Below, piece by piece: positions 7,006 to 16,802 of a DNA stretch of 64,000 nt. The DNA comes from Clostridia bacterium. Its GTDB lineage: Bacteria; Bacillota; Clostridia; Oscillospirales; CAG-272. Where the stretch lies: NCBI GenBank assembly GCA_017407835.1, contig JAFQVV010000038.1, positions 1 through 64,000 of the forward strand, written 5' to 3'. The notes below the pieces were generated by a model that was given only the letters and a program-made list of their open reading frames with translations, was not told where the DNA came from and made no database searches. Made by a program: the position numbers and the translations under genes. Every line of letters starts with the position of its first letter. Position 1 is the first letter of the stretch.

Positions 7006-8001
7006 ATGCTGCAAAACGAAAAGGTTTGCTTCTCTGGCGTACAGCCCAGCGGCAATCTGACCATTGGCAACTATCTCGGTGCCATCAAGAATTTTTCCAC
7101 CTTCTCGGCTGAATACCGCTGCTTCTACTGCGTGGTGGACGAGCACGCCATCACGGTTCGTCAGGTTCCCGCCGATCTGCGCCGCCGGACGTATGAAACG
7201 CTGGCACTCTACATGGCCTGCGGGCTGGATCCCGAGAAGAACACACTGTATGTTCAGTCCCATGTTCCCGCCCACGCGGAGCTGGGCTGGATTCTCAACT
7301 GCTTCACCATGTTCGGCGAGTTGTCCCGCATGACGCAGTTCAAGGACAAATCCGCCCGCCACGCCGACAATGTCAACGCGGGGCTTTTCACCTATCCCAC
7401 CCTGATGGCGGCAGATATTCTGCTCTATCAGACCGACATTGTTCCCGTCGGCATTGACCAAAAGCAGCATCTTGAGCTTGCCCGCGATATTGCAGGGCGG
7501 TTCAACGCCATTCATCCGAACACCTTCACCGTCCCCGAGCCCTACATGGCAAAGACCGGCATGAAGATCATGTCGCTGGCTGATCCTACCAAGAAGATGA
7601 GCAAATCGGATGAAAACGCCAACGCCGTGATCTATATTCTCGACGACCGCGATACCATCATCCGCAAGTTCAAGCGTGCCGTCACCGATTCGGGCAGCGA
7701 GGTGCGCATGGGCGAAGGCAAGGACGGCATCAACAACCTCATCACCATCTACTCGGCCTTCACCGGCAAGACGGCCGAGGAGATCGAGCGCGAGTTTGAC
7801 GGCCGGGGCTACGGCGACTTCAAGCTGGCCGTGGGCGAGGTCTGCGCCGATGCGCTGACTCCCGTACAAACTCGCTTTGCCGAGTTGTTGGCCGACAAAG
7901 CCGGGCTGGAGCAGGTTATGAAAAACGGTGCCGACACCGCCGCAAGAGCCGCTTACCGCACGCTGAGCAAGGTCAAGAAAAAGCTGGGCTTTGTCATCTG
8001 A
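7006..8001 (+). CDS. trpS: Tryptophanyl-tRNA synthetase
   Basis: A 331-residue class Ic synthetase that charges tRNA-Trp. The start is ATG 7006 (MLQNEKVCFSGVQPSGNLTI), after AGAAAGGA. A longer upstream frame is rejected because it runs through the non-coding hairpin repeats. Signatures: PSGNLTIGNYLGA as the HIGH-type motif, GIDQKQHLELARDIA, and KMSKS in DPTKKMSKSDEN near residue 200. The length matches bacterial TrpRS (about 330). All key motifs are intact. Confidence 0.97.
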   Translation: MLQNEKVCFSGVQPSGNLTIGNYLGAIKNFSTFSAEYRCFYCVVDEHAITVRQVPADLRRRTYETLALYMACGLDPEKNTLYVQSHVPAHAELGWILNCFTMFGELSRMTQFKDKSARHADNVNAGLFTYPTLMAADILLYQTDIVPVGIDQKQHLELARDIAGRFNAIHPNTFTVPEPYMAKTGMKIMSLADPTKKMSKSDENANAVIYILDDRDTIIRKFKRAVTDSGSEVRMGEGKDGINNLITIYSAFTGKTAEEIEREFDGRGYGDFKLAVGEVCADALTPVQTRFAELLADKAGLEQVMKNGADTAARAAYRTLSKVKKKLGFVI

Positions 8002-8059
8002 CATCTGCCGCCGAGAATGATGCCCCTCCACGGGGCTGCTCGAAAAGAAAGGATATATC

Positions 8060-9217
8060 ATGGTTCACTCCGAACTGATCTACGGAATCGTTGCTGTGCT
8101 GTGCGCGGCACTGCTGGCATATGTTTCCACCCCGCTTATCCGCGTGCTCGCCTTCCGCTTCGGCGCCGTGGATGTGCCCCGCGACAACAGGCGAATGCAC
8201 AAAACGCCCATCCCCCGTATGGGCGGTGTCGCCATTTATCTGGCATACACCATTGCCACGCTTGCTTTCGGCAATTTTTCCCCTGTACTGATCTCAATCT
8301 GGATCGGGGGCACAATGCTGGTCGTTTTGGGTGTTTTTGACGATATTTTCAACCTCAACGCCTGGTTTAAGCTCGGTGTGCAGGTTTTAGCCGCACTCGT
8401 ACCCGCCCTGCAGGGGCTGACGATTGACTTTATTCACATTGGCGGGACGATTTACCCGCTCGGTGGCTGGTCAATTCCGATCACCGTACTCTGGATTGTC
8501 GGGCTGACCAACGCCATCAACTTCATCGACGGGCTTGACGGGCTTGCCTGCGGCATTTCCACCATCTGCTCTACCGCATTGTTCGTCGTCACGCTGCTGA
8601 TGGCAGAGAGCGAGGCGGCACTGCTGACCGCACTGCTGGCGGGTGCTTGTCTGGGTTTCCTGCCCTTCAATTCTCATCCCGCGAAAATTTTCATGGGCGA
8701 TGCAGGCGCACTTTTCCTTGGCTTCACCCTGTCGGTGCTCTCGGTCAACGGCGTGTTCAAAACGCACACCGTTCTCGCCTTCCTGATCCCGATGTCCATC
8801 TTCGGGCTTCCGCTCTTTGACACCGCGTTTGCCATCATCCGCCGTCTGATCCATGGGCAGTCACCCTTCCACGCAGACCGCGGCCACATTCACCATCGTC
8901 TCATGGATATGGGCTTTGGACACAGACGCAGTGTACTGACGCTGTATGCTATCTGCGGTATTCTGGGCATTGCTGCCGTCATGCTGACGCGACCTGCCCT
9001 CTATCCGGCAGTCATCATCATTGTCTGCGCACTTGCACTGTTCTGCTTCACTTATCTTGCCATGCGCAACCCGCAAACCCGTGCACAAACCGGTCTGCTC
9101 GACCACGAGGAAACGCCCCCTGTGCCGGCACCGAAAAAATCCGACACACCCGAACAGACCGTACACACAGCGGACACCCCCGTGGTGGCTGCCGACAATC
9201 CGCCCAAAGGTCATTGA
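8060..9217 (+). CDS. tagO: Undecaprenyl-phosphate N-acetylglucosaminyl 1-phosphate transferase (WecA/TagO type)
   Basis: A 385-residue polytopic membrane enzyme of the MraY/WecA/TagO family. It moves a HexNAc-1-phosphate from a UDP-sugar to undecaprenyl phosphate, the first membrane step of teichoic-acid or other wall-polymer synthesis. Signatures: DVPRDNRRMHKTPIPRMGG near residue 35, the Mg-binding NAINFIDGLDGLACGI, MGDAGALFLGF, and the sugar-recognition loop HADRGHIHHRLMDMG, which separates WecA/TagO from MraY. About eleven helices are visible. The last 50 residues form a Pro/Thr-rich hydrophilic tail (PPVPAPKKSDTPEQTVHT) unusual for the family. The next gene starts 24 nt downstream and may be co-transcribed. 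MraY itself is unlikely given the HIHHR loop. Confidence 0.9.
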   Translation: MVHSELIYGIVAVLCAALLAYVSTPLIRVLAFRFGAVDVPRDNRRMHKTPIPRMGGVAIYLAYTIATLAFGNFSPVLISIWIGGTMLVVLGVFDDIFNLNAWFKLGVQVLAALVPALQGLTIDFIHIGGTIYPLGGWSIPITVLWIVGLTNAINFIDGLDGLACGISTICSTALFVVTLLMAESEAALLTALLAGACLGFLPFNSHPAKIFMGDAGALFLGFTLSVLSVNGVFKTHTVLAFLIPMSIFGLPLFDTAFAIIRRLIHGQSPFHADRGHIHHRLMDMGFGHRRSVLTLYAICGILGIAAVMLTRPALYPAVIIIVCALALFCFTYLAMRNPQTRAQTGLLDHEETPPVPAPKKSDTPEQTVHTADTPVVAADNPPKGH

Positions 9218-9241
9218 TTCACACCCGAAAGGAGAGCCGCC

Positions 9242-10072
9242 ATGCCCAAGCAGAAGCATCCCTCCGCCGCCCCTTCCCTGCCGCCCAGCGTGCTCCTGAT
9301 CCTTATCCTCGCATTGGTTTTTGCTCTGGTCATCTTCGGGCTGGCACAACTCAAGCCCACGGGTATCGCCGATTTTCTGGCAAATCTCTTTGGCAACGAC
9401 AGAGATAATCCGCAGGAAAACATCGCCCCCGAGTATGCGCTCCTGCTCGAGCAGTTTGCCGACGAAACGGCAGAAGCACCAATCCCTGTGGATGCACTTA
9501 CCCTGACCGAAGCATTTGCCAATTTCCCCTTTGCATCGCACTACACCCATCAATATACCGTCAGCTACACCGACGGAACGCGAACCTCTTCTCATACCAT
9601 CTCGCTCACCCGCAGCGGCGAAGAATACCAAATCCTGCAATATGAGGGAGAGCAGATCGATCCCAACAAGCTCTTGTTTTTTGCCCGTGCCGATGCCTCC
9701 ACCTTCCTGCTCAAGGATACACTGGGCAACCAGCACCTTTATCAGCTTGGCGAGGATTTCCCCTTTTCCTCGGTCGCTATGCTGCCTGATCCCGAAATAT
9801 TCTGCGAACACCTTCTCGCCTTTGAGCAACGCCCCACCACATCCGCTTATTCTGCCTGCTCTGCACACATCGAACGCCACGACGCCGGCCGAATGCTTGT
9901 GCTTCGCTTCACCGAGCGAGAGGGCGGCGGACAGGAGGAATATCGCTATCTGCTTGATTACGGAATTCTCTATTCCGCCGTCGGTACACGCGGTGGGGAG
10001 ATCTACTACACACTCGACACACTGACCTTCAGTACGACCCAAGCCGCCGCAGCGCAAGATCTCTCATCATGA
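9242..10072 (+). CDS. Membrane-anchored protein of unknown function
   Basis: 276 residues with one N-terminal transmembrane helix (residues about 16-37, VLLILILALVFALVIFGLAQL) and a soluble, presumably extracellular, domain of about 235 residues. The domain is acidic and rich in Ser/Thr/Tyr, with no motif I recognise. The start MPKQKHPSAAPSLPP has a GAAAGGAGAGCC ribosome site. It sits 24 nt after the TagO-type gene and before a terminator at 10083, so a role in the envelope is plausible but only inferred from context. Confidence 0.7.
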   Translation: MPKQKHPSAAPSLPPSVLLILILALVFALVIFGLAQLKPTGIADFLANLFGNDRDNPQENIAPEYALLLEQFADETAEAPIPVDALTLTEAFANFPFASHYTHQYTVSYTDGTRTSSHTISLTRSGEEYQILQYEGEQIDPNKLLFFARADASTFLLKDTLGNQHLYQLGEDFPFSSVAMLPDPEIFCEHLLAFEQRPTTSAYSACSAHIERHDAGRMLVLRFTEREGGGQEEYRYLLDYGILYSAVGTRGGEIYYTLDTLTFSTTQAAAAQDLSS

Positions 10073-10082
10073 CAATACAACG

Positions 10083-10118
10083 ACCTCTGTGTAAAATGCT
10101 TTGTTTTGCACAGAGGCG
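10083..10118 (+). terminator. Intrinsic terminator
   Basis: CCTCTGTG and CACAGAGG pair across a 17-nt loop that can itself pair in part (AAAATG/TTTTG), followed by CGTTTTGC. Confidence 0.65.
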
Positions 10119-10148
10119 TTTTGCTGATGTTCAGCCGAAAGGATTATT

Positions 10149-10937
10149 ATGAAACGCAACAAAAAAAGAGCGTCCTCCTCAGGTCGCCGCCGCAGTGTAC
10201 TTCATATCATTCTCGTCGTTCTGGTCGTGCTCATCATGGTGGCGCGGCTTCTGCGCCGGGACTACCACGCAGTCTTTCTCTGCGTACTGACGCTGCTGCT
10301 CTTCAACATTCCGCTTTTTGTTGACCGCCGTTTTCGCGTCACCATTCCCCGTGAGCTGGAAATTGTGATCCTGCTCTTCATCTTCGCCGCCGAAATTCTC
10401 GGGGAAATCGGCAGCTTCTACACCTACATTTCATGGTGGGACACCATGCTTCACACCGTCAACGGATTTTTGATGGCCGCCATCGGCTTTGCCCTGGTGG
10501 ACTTTCTCAACGATCACCCCAAGCTGCACTTCAGTCTCTCCCCCGTCTTTGTTGCCTTTTTCGCCTTCTGCTTCTCGATGACGGTCGGCGTCGTGTGGGA
10601 ATTTTTTGAGTTTGCCATGGATGCACTGACCGCCACCGATATGCAAAAGGATGTTCTTGTTCCCGCTTTCTCCTCGGTCCTGCTCAATCCCGACGGCATC
10701 AACACCCCCATCCGCATCGACGGCATCACCGAGACGGTCATCTCCCACGCAGGGGGGACAACCGTGATTACGGGGGGATATCTCGACATCGGCATCGTGG
10801 ACACGATCAAGGATATGATCGTCAACTGTATCGGCGCGGTGGTCTTCTCGGTGATCGGCTATTTCTACCTCATCGGAAGAAACCGCGGCATCTTCGCCGC
10901 AAAGTTTATCCCTCAGCTCAAGGAAAAGACCGAATAG
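10149..10937 (+). CDS. YjdF/DUF2238-like integral membrane protein
   Basis: 262 residues: a basic N-terminus (MKRNKKRASSSGRRR), then six or seven hydrophobic helices. The segment WWDTMLHTVNGFLMAAIGFA and the later VVWEFFEFAMDALTATDMQ plus DTIKDMIVNCIGA are the conserved blocks of the DUF2238/YjdF membrane family, whose function is not established. Ribosome site GAAAGGATTATT before ATG 10149. It lies between two terminators and is probably transcribed alone. Confidence 0.75.
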   Translation: MKRNKKRASSSGRRRSVLHIILVVLVVLIMVARLLRRDYHAVFLCVLTLLLFNIPLFVDRRFRVTIPRELEIVILLFIFAAEILGEIGSFYTYISWWDTMLHTVNGFLMAAIGFALVDFLNDHPKLHFSLSPVFVAFFAFCFSMTVGVVWEFFEFAMDALTATDMQKDVLVPAFSSVLLNPDGINTPIRIDGITETVISHAGGTTVITGGYLDIGIVDTIKDMIVNCIGAVVFSVIGYFYLIGRNRGIFAAKFIPQLKEKTE

Positions 10938-10996
10938 CAATCGTTAGTCTGATCCAGCAAAAAACAGGGTTGGACAATGTTTATCTTTTACCAAAA

Positions 10997-11036
10997 ACAG
11001 ATGAGCCGCACACCCGGTGCGGCTCATCTGTTTTTT
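10997..11036. terminator. Bidirectional terminator between convergent genes
   Basis: A perfect 15-bp stem, ACAGATGAGCCGCAC with its complement, around the loop ACCCG. There is a T run on the + side and AAAAAC on the other, so it can serve the + strand YjdF-like gene and the - strand SLH gene. Confidence 0.9.
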
Positions 11037-11132
11037 GCTTATGCATAAAATACTGGGGAAAGATATGCTTCTCCTTTGCGGCAAAAACAAAGAACACCGT
11101 CAAAGGAAAGAAAATCATTCATGAAATGCAGT

Positions 11133-12863
11133 TCAGTCGATCACATTCAGGCAAAACCGCGTCAGGTAGGCGGCAATTTCCGCACGGGTTGCAGGCTGGG
11201 TCTGATCGGTCACATCGGCACCGATATCCTGCAGGATACCGACCGAGGCAGCCCAACTCACGTCGTCCCGAGCCCAATCGCTGGAAAGGTAGAGTGCCGT
11301 ATTAACGCCAATTTCCGCGCCCCCCGCATAGCGGTGGAGGATGGCCATGGCCTGCTCCCGGGTAAGGGATGCATCGGGATAGAAGTTTCCGTCGCCGTAA
11401 CCTTCGACGATCTTCTCGGATGCAGCCCATACCACTGCGTCCGAATACCACTGCCCGGCAGGCACGTCAGCAAAAGAAACAGACTTGACCGAAGGCTCAC
11501 CTGCCAGACGCCAGAGCATGGTCACCATCTGGGCGCGGGTCAGTGTCATATTGGGGCTGAACACTGTGTCGGCGGTGCCCAACATGATCCCTCGCCGGCT
11601 CACATACTCCACATCATCCAAGAACCAATCGTTCTCGGTCACATCGGTAAAGGGATTGTCCCAGGCAAAAGTGACCTTGATGGTCTTATTTTCCCGAAGG
11701 TCGGAGAAGGTGTAGGTGCTGGCCGTCTCCACAGGCTGGCCATTTACCGTGACAGTATCAATGCGGTAGCCCCGGTCGGGCCGGATGGTATAGGTCACCT
11801 CGCCCCCCGCCTCAATCTGAGTCGTCCCGGCGGGAGAGATCGTCCCTCCTTCACCGGCCTCTGCATACACAGAAGGATCGGTGTAGCCCACCAGGGGCTT
11901 CACATCAGTAAAAGTGTAGGCATCAAAGGAATATATCCCGTCGTCGCTGGAACCGTTCATCACGCGGCGGCCGTTGGTGTTGAAGTAGATCTTCCCATCG
12001 GGGGCCACGTCGCAGTCCTCGATCTCAAAAAGGCCGTAGTACTTATCCGAAACAATGTAGAAAACAAGATCGGGCGTGGTCAACCGGTAAGAAGTTGCCT
12101 TGGATAGGTCATACCCAAGAATAATGCTGTGGTTGATGGTCTCCACCACGTGATTACCGGTGATGATCACCAGTACCATATCCCCCACCACGCCGATGCC
12201 CTGGCCAAGCCATCCCGAGAAATCATAGGTTTTTCCATCGATGATGGGTGTGGTGGGATTCAGCGAATACTTGGGGATCAACTTGATCGTATCCGTCTCG
12301 GCCTCCAAATCGAGCGTACCGTAATGGAGTTCGTACCCCTGACGGCACAGGAAGGTGATCACGCTGCCCTCCACCGACTTTACCGACAGACTGCCGGGAG
12401 AAACTATGTTGCTGCCCCGTTTGGTGAAGTACTCCCCGTGCAGCTTCAGCGCAGTATCCTGCACCTCGAGGACAGCCACACCGCCGCCGTAGGTCAGCAC
12501 GGTGAGATATTCCACCCCATTCACCTTGACCACATCCATATCATTGGCATGACCCAGGAACTCGAAATACTTCTTCCCTGTCGCGGCATCCTTCATTTTG
12601 GTAGTGGCGCCGCTCTCCCGGTCCACGCGGGTGACGGTAGCCACGCTGTTGTCGCCGCCGATCTGCACAGCATAGATATATTCCTCCCCCACAGCCATGC
12701 CTTGGGAAGAATAGCACCCGCTGCTCTCGGGGAGCTTGGCAATCTCGGTGAGGTCAAAATCATTATAGCGCTTCAACTCAGCCGAGGCAGGGAAACTCGC
12801 TGCGGCGGACAAAGAAGCCACGCACAAACAAAGGGCAAAAAAACGCAGGAAAGGTTTCTTCAT
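11133..12863 (-). CDS. Secreted S-layer-homology (SLH) domain protein with beta-propeller-like N-terminus
   Basis: 576 residues. Signal peptide at 1-28 (MKKPFLRFFALCLCVASLSAAASFPASA). Residues about 30-330 contain repeated beta-rich segments (MAVGEEYIYAVQIGG, NDMDVVKVNGVEYLTVLTYGG, DGKIYFNTNGRR) that suggest a propeller-like fold. Around residues 340-390 is a domain resembling the InlB/Flg_new beta-repeat (VTYTIRPDRGYRIDTVTVNG and ENKTIKVTFAW). The last 185 residues hold three SLH repeats (FTDVTENDWFLDDVEYV, FADVPAGQWYSDAVVWAA, and a degenerate third with DDVSWAASVGILQ), which bind wall polymers non-covalently. It is probably a cell-surface protein; no catalytic site is visible. It has its own promoter at 12971-12999. 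Confidence 0.85.
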   Translation of the reverse strand: MKKPFLRFFALCLCVASLSAAASFPASAELKRYNDFDLTEIAKLPESSGCYSSQGMAVGEEYIYAVQIGGDNSVATVTRVDRESGATTKMKDAATGKKYFEFLGHANDMDVVKVNGVEYLTVLTYGGGVAVLEVQDTALKLHGEYFTKRGSNIVSPGSLSVKSVEGSVITFLCRQGYELHYGTLDLEAETDTIKLIPKYSLNPTTPIIDGKTYDFSGWLGQGIGVVGDMVLVIITGNHVVETINHSIILGYDLSKATSYRLTTPDLVFYIVSDKYYGLFEIEDCDVAPDGKIYFNTNGRRVMNGSSDDGIYSFDAYTFTDVKPLVGYTDPSVYAEAGEGGTISPAGTTQIEAGGEVTYTIRPDRGYRIDTVTVNGQPVETASTYTFSDLRENKTIKVTFAWDNPFTDVTENDWFLDDVEYVSRRGIMLGTADTVFSPNMTLTRAQMVTMLWRLAGEPSVKSVSFADVPAGQWYSDAVVWAASEKIVEGYGDGNFYPDASLTREQAMAILHRYAGGAEIGVNTALYLSSDWARDDVSWAASVGILQDIGADVTDQTQPATRAEIAAYLTRFCLNVID

Positions 12864-12970
12864 CGGTAAAATCCCCTGTCATAATGGAATAAAAAATCCG
12901 ACACCGGGGCGAGATCAACCATCATACCGCGGTTTCGGAGACAGAATGACATACGCAGACTGCTTTGATC

Positions 12971-12999
12971 ATTATACCACAATCTTTCGTGCAAAGCAA
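12971..12999 (-). promoter_or_regulatory. Promoter for the SLH protein gene
   Basis: Read on the minus strand: TTGCTT, a 17-bp spacer, TATAAT; about 105 bp before the start codon. Confidence 0.75.
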
Positions 13000-13049
13000 C
13001 AGCTTTCCCCGGGGCAGACAAAAATTTACACCGCATACACAAAAACGGG

Positions 13050-13081
13050 AGGTATCACGCGACTCCCCATGACACCTCCGT
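13050..13081 (-). terminator. Terminator after hemW
   Basis: GGAGGT-TCA paired with TGA-ACCTCC (one mismatch) and, on the minus strand, followed by CGTTTTTG. Confidence 0.7.
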
Positions 13082-13094
13082 TATGGATAAAAAT

Positions 13095-14276
13095 TCAAAT
13101 TTCCGCCTCGGCGTAATCAAAGGGAAGAGCCGAAGAAAGAATGTAGTTGCTGACATACATCCCCTTGGTCGTAAAGGCGTAGCGATCACCGTCAAAGGTA
13201 ACAAAGCCATCGGGAATATATGCTTTGAGCCGCTCACCGCAGTAGCTGTCGAGATCGGCATCGAAGCGAGCAGTAAACTCGGCGCGGCTGACGCCATCAC
13301 GCAGGCGCATCGCCAGCATGACAAATTCGCTCATGCGCTCGTCCTCGGGGATTGCACGCCGCTCAGACCAGATGGTATCCCCCTGTCCGACCAGCTCCAT
13401 GCCGTCAATATACACGGCAACATCTCGCAGGGCGGCAAAGCGTTCCCCGTCGAAGTCACTGTGCGCCGCCGCACCCAGGCCGAGATATTCTCCGCCGCTC
13501 CAGTATTTGAGGTTGTGGCGGCAGCGGAAGCCGGGGCGGGCAAAATTGCTGATCTCATACTGCTCAAATCCGCGGGAAGCGAGGTACTCGACGCACTGCA
13601 TATACATACTGTACTCGGTGTCTTCATCGGGCAGCGGCAGGGTATCTTGCGACACATGGAAGGGTGTTCCCTCTTCAATCTTCAACCCATAGACCGACAA
13701 ATGCTCGGGGCCGAGCAGGGAGGCAACATTGAGCGACTTGAGGAAAGACGCCTCGGTTTGATGGGGGATACCGTACATCAGGTCAATGTTAATGTTGTCA
13801 AAACCCGCGTCCCGCGCATCCGAGAAGGACTGCTCAAACTCTGCCCATGTATGGGTGCGCCCCAGGGCAGAGAGCTCCCTGTCATGCGCCGACTGCAAGC
13901 CCATGCTCAGGCGGGTGACGCCTGCGCGATGCAGTTTGCGCAGCCCACGCAGATCAACCGTGGCGGGATTCGCCTCCAGTGTAATCTCCACATCATCGGT
14001 CAGCGAAAAATTGCGCCAGACCGCATCAATCACACGGTGCAGAAGCTTTGGCGGAAGCACGGTCGGCGTTCCGCCGCCGATAAATACACTATCCACCGCA
14101 TACCCGCGGCAGACAGACGCCCAGTCCTCCATCTGCAGCTGAAGCGCGGAGACATAATGCTTCTGCAGATCCTCGTCCCGCGAGGCGAAGGAATAAAAGT
14201 CACAATACGCGCACTTCGATGCGCAGAAAGGGATATGCACATACAGCCCAAGAGGCTTGGTTTCGGATCGTTTCAT
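13095..14276 (-). CDS. hemW: Radical SAM protein HemW (heme chaperone, formerly coproporphyrinogen III oxidase-like)
   Basis: 393 residues. The radical SAM cluster motif CASKCAYCDF sits at about residues 18-27 after LYVHIPFC, the HemW/HemN form in which a fourth cysteine is often present. It continues with VFIGGGTPTVLP and LEANPATVD. The C-terminal HemW domain includes YEISNFARPGFRCRHNLKYW. HemW proteins bind heme and are proposed to insert it into respiratory proteins; they lack the N-terminal extension of true HemN, and this one does too. It lies 50 nt downstream of lepA, the common lepA-hemW order in Firmicutes. Confidence 0.93.
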   Translation of the reverse strand: MKRSETKPLGLYVHIPFCASKCAYCDFYSFASRDEDLQKHYVSALQLQMEDWASVCRGYAVDSVFIGGGTPTVLPPKLLHRVIDAVWRNFSLTDDVEITLEANPATVDLRGLRKLHRAGVTRLSMGLQSAHDRELSALGRTHTWAEFEQSFSDARDAGFDNINIDLMYGIPHQTEASFLKSLNVASLLGPEHLSVYGLKIEEGTPFHVSQDTLPLPDEDTEYSMYMQCVEYLASRGFEQYEISNFARPGFRCRHNLKYWSGGEYLGLGAAAHSDFDGERFAALRDVAVYIDGMELVGQGDTIWSERRAIPEDERMSEFVMLAMRLRDGVSRAEFTARFDADLDSYCGERLKAYIPDGFVTFDGDRYAFTTKGMYVSNYILSSALPFDYAEAEI

Positions 14277-14326
14277 TGCTGTGACCGCCTTTCATACAGA
14301 AATCATGGGGATACACCGTGCACGGA

Positions 14327-16138
14327 TTATTGATCGTCCAGCTTGAGCACCGCCATAAAGGCCTCGGGCGTAACCTGAACCGAGCCAAGCTGGCGCATCT
14401 TTTTCTTGCCTTCCTTCTGCTTCTCCAGCAGCTTCTTCTTTCGGGTAATGTCACCGCCGTAGCACTTGGCAAGCACGTCCTTGCGCAGGGCCTTCACCGT
14501 CTCGCGGGCAATGACCTTGGCCCCGATGGCCGCTTGAATCGGCACCTCGAAGAGCTGACGCGGAATGTTTTCCTTGAGTTTCTCGGCGATGCGGCGGGCG
14601 CGGCCGTATGCCTTCTCCTCATGCACGATGAAGGAAAGGGCATCCACCTGCTCGCCGTTGAGCAGGAAGTCGAGCTTGACCAGCTTGGACTGACGGTATT
14701 CGGCGAACTCATAGTCCAGCGACGCATAGCCCTTGGAGCGGGACTTGAGGGCATCGAAAAAGTCGTAGATGATCTCGTTGAGGGGAAGCTCATAGTGCAA
14801 CTCCACCCGCTCGGCGTCCAGATATTTCATGTCAATGAAGGTACCGCGGCGATCCTGGCACAGCTCCATCAAGCCCCCCACATAATCTGTCGGCGTGATG
14901 ATGCTTGCCTTCACAATCGGCTCTGCCGCCATTTCAATCTCATCCGCCGAAGGATAGTTGGAGGGGTTGTCGATTCGCTCCACTTCACCCCCGCGGCGCT
15001 TGACTTCGTAAATTACGCTGGGTGCGGTTGTGATCAGGTCAAGGTTGAACTCGCGCTCAAGCCGCTCTTCGATAATTTCCATGTGCAGAAGGCCCAAAAA
15101 TCCGCAGCGGAAGCCAAATCCGAGGGCGATAGAGGTCTCGGGCTCAAAGGCAAGTGCGGCATCGTTGAGCTGCAGCTTTTCCAGCGCATCCCGCAGGTCG
15201 CCGTAGCGCGCGCCGTCGGCGGGATAAATACCCGCATAGACCATCGGCACTACATTCTTGAAGCCGGGCAGCGGCTCGGCGGCAGGACGGTCGGCGTGGG
15301 TGATGGTATCGCCCACCCGGGTATCGGCAACATTCTTGATCGATGCCGTGATATAGCCGACCTCGCCCGCACGCAGCTCGGCGCATTTGGAAAGGCCAAA
15401 CGCCTCCATGGTGCCCACATCCACGACGTCGAACTCAGCACCGCCCGCCATCAGGCGGATACGATCACCCGAGCGAACGGTGCCGTCCATCACGCGAACG
15501 TAGACCACAACGCCCAGATAGGAGTCGTAGTATGAGTCGAAAATCAGGCATTTGAGGGGAGCATCCTCGTCCCCTTTGGGGGCAGGAATGTCCGAGACGA
15601 TCTTATCCAGCACCCGGTCGATGTTCAGCCCCATCTTGGCAGAGACGGCTGGGCAGTCCTCGGCGGGAATGCCGATGACATCCTCAATCTCTCCGCGAAC
15701 CTTATCCACATCGGCGGAGGGCAGGTCGATCTTATTGATGACAGGCACGATTTCCAGATTGGCATCCACGGCGAGATAGGCATTGCCCAGTGTCTGGGCT
15801 TCGATGCCCTGGGTGGCATCCACAATCAGCAGTGCCCCCTCGCAGGCGTTGAGGGATCGGCTGACCTCGTAATTGAAGTCAACGTGCCCGGGGGTATCGA
15901 TCAAATTGAGCACATATGCCTGCCCGTCGGGAGCTGTATAATTGAGTTTGACAGCGCGGGCCTTGATGGTGATGCCGCGCTCCTTCTCCAGATCCATATT
16001 GTCAAGCATCTGCTCGGTGACATCACGCTTTGCCACCGCCTGGGTATGCTCAAGAATACGGTCGGCCAGCGTGGATTTGCCGTGGTCGATATGGGCAATG
16101 ATGGAGAAATTGCGAATGTGAGATTGACGTTCGGTCAT
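14327..16138 (-). CDS. lepA: Elongation factor 4 (LepA), ribosome back-translocase
   Basis: 603 residues from ATG 16138 ([20 protein letters not shown]); the longer upstream frame passes through a repeat and the neighbouring gene and is rejected. Five G motifs are visible: [13 protein letters not shown] (G1), GITIKARAV (G2), DTPGHVDF (G3), NKIDLPSAD (G4) and SAKMG (G5). The EF4-specific C-terminal domain ends at [19 protein letters not shown]. Normal family length is about 600. LepA promotes back-translocation and helps 30S subunit assembly. A hairpin repeat lies just upstream, and hemW follows. Confidence 0.97.
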   Translation of the reverse strand: MTERQSHIRNFSIIAHIDHGKSTLADRILEHTQAVAKRDVTEQMLDNMDLEKERGITIKARAVKLNYTAPDGQAYVLNLIDTPGHVDFNYEVSRSLNACEGALLIVDATQGIEAQTLGNAYLAVDANLEIVPVINKIDLPSADVDKVRGEIEDVIGIPAEDCPAVSAKMGLNIDRVLDKIVSDIPAPKGDEDAPLKCLIFDSYYDSYLGVVVYVRVMDGTVRSGDRIRLMAGGAEFDVVDVGTMEAFGLSKCAELRAGEVGYITASIKNVADTRVGDTITHADRPAAEPLPGFKNVVPMVYAGIYPADGARYGDLRDALEKLQLNDAALAFEPETSIALGFGFRCGFLGLLHMEIIEERLEREFNLDLITTAPSVIYEVKRRGGEVERIDNPSNYPSADEIEMAAEPIVKASIITPTDYVGGLMELCQDRRGTFIDMKYLDAERVELHYELPLNEIIYDFFDALKSRSKGYASLDYEFAEYRQSKLVKLDFLLNGEQVDALSFIVHEEKAYGRARRIAEKLKENIPRQLFEVPIQAAIGAKVIARETVKALRKDVLAKCYGGDITRKKKLLEKQKEGKKKMRQLGSVQVTPEAFMAVLKLDDQ

Positions 16139-16167
16139 AGAGATTTTCCTTTCAGAAAAACGTTGAG

Positions 16168-16234
16168 TCTCGGGGGAGGGGGCCTTCCCGAAAAGGCTCC
16201 CTTCCCCCACACCCCCATCCCGCGAAAACTTTCG
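16168..16234 (+). repeat. Paired-hairpin repeat
   Basis: Plus-orientation copy. The stem GGGGGAGGGGGCCTT pairs imperfectly with AAGGCTCCCTTCCCCC, followed by CGCGAAAACTTTCGCG, which is itself palindromic. With the copy at 16803 it flanks the ECF S-component gene in inverted orientation. Confidence 0.8.
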
Positions 16235-16260
16235 CGCGGGGGCGGGATATATTTTCAGAG

Positions 16261-16779
16261 TCAGCGCAATTTTTTGAGTGCAGAATAGGCTGCGGGCACC
16301 AGAACCAGCTGGATCACGATCCCGGGCAAGCCGGTGGACACCGATGCCATCACGCTTGCCGTGGCGGGGAAGGCAACGCCCACTAAGAGTTTGCCGCCAA
16401 GCCAAAGGCAGCCCGCATAGGCAAGACGCCCGACTGCTTGTGCAAACAAAGTGGTGAGCAGCAGATTGAGGGTATCCACCCGGCGAAAGGCACGTTCAAA
16501 CACGCCTGCCGCCAGACCGTAGAAAATCAGTTCAATGAGCATAAAGGGATATTTCGCCGCGGGGGGCATGGCAAAAATCAAAAAGCTCAGGGTCGGCGCC
16601 AACACACCAACACTCGCCCCGCACAGCGGGCCGTAGAGCATCCCTGCCAACAGTACGGGAATGTGCATGGGCAAAAACATCGCCCCCGTGGCGGTACCGC
16701 CGATCATATGGAACACCTGGGGCACCAGTACGCCTGCCGCCGACAGCAGCGCAGAACCGGTCATCTGTCGAACCGTCAT
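16261..16779 (-). CDS. ECF transporter S component (vitamin/cofactor uptake)
   Basis: 172 residues from ATG 16779 ([20 protein letters not shown]), chosen because AAGAGGTG precedes it; the longer frame reads into a repeat. Five to six hydrophobic helices with [31 protein letters not shown] and [19 protein letters not shown], the standard layout of energy-coupling-factor substrate-binding subunits. It would work with a shared EcfA/A'/T module that is not in this window. The ligand is unknown: thiI next door hints at thiamine, but thiI is mainly a tRNA-modifying gene and no TPP riboswitch is visible. The gene is bracketed by inverted hairpin repeats. Confidence 0.8.
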   Translation of the reverse strand: MTVRQMTGSALLSAAGVLVPQVFHMIGGTATGAMFLPMHIPVLLAGMLYGPLCGASVGVLAPTLSFLIFAMPPAAKYPFMLIELIFYGLAAGVFERAFRRVDTLNLLLTTLFAQAVGRLAYAGCLWLGGKLLVGVAFPATASVMASVSTGLPGIVIQLVLVPAAYSALKKLR

Positions 16780-16802
16780 CACGCACACCTCTTTCGTAGA
16801 AC

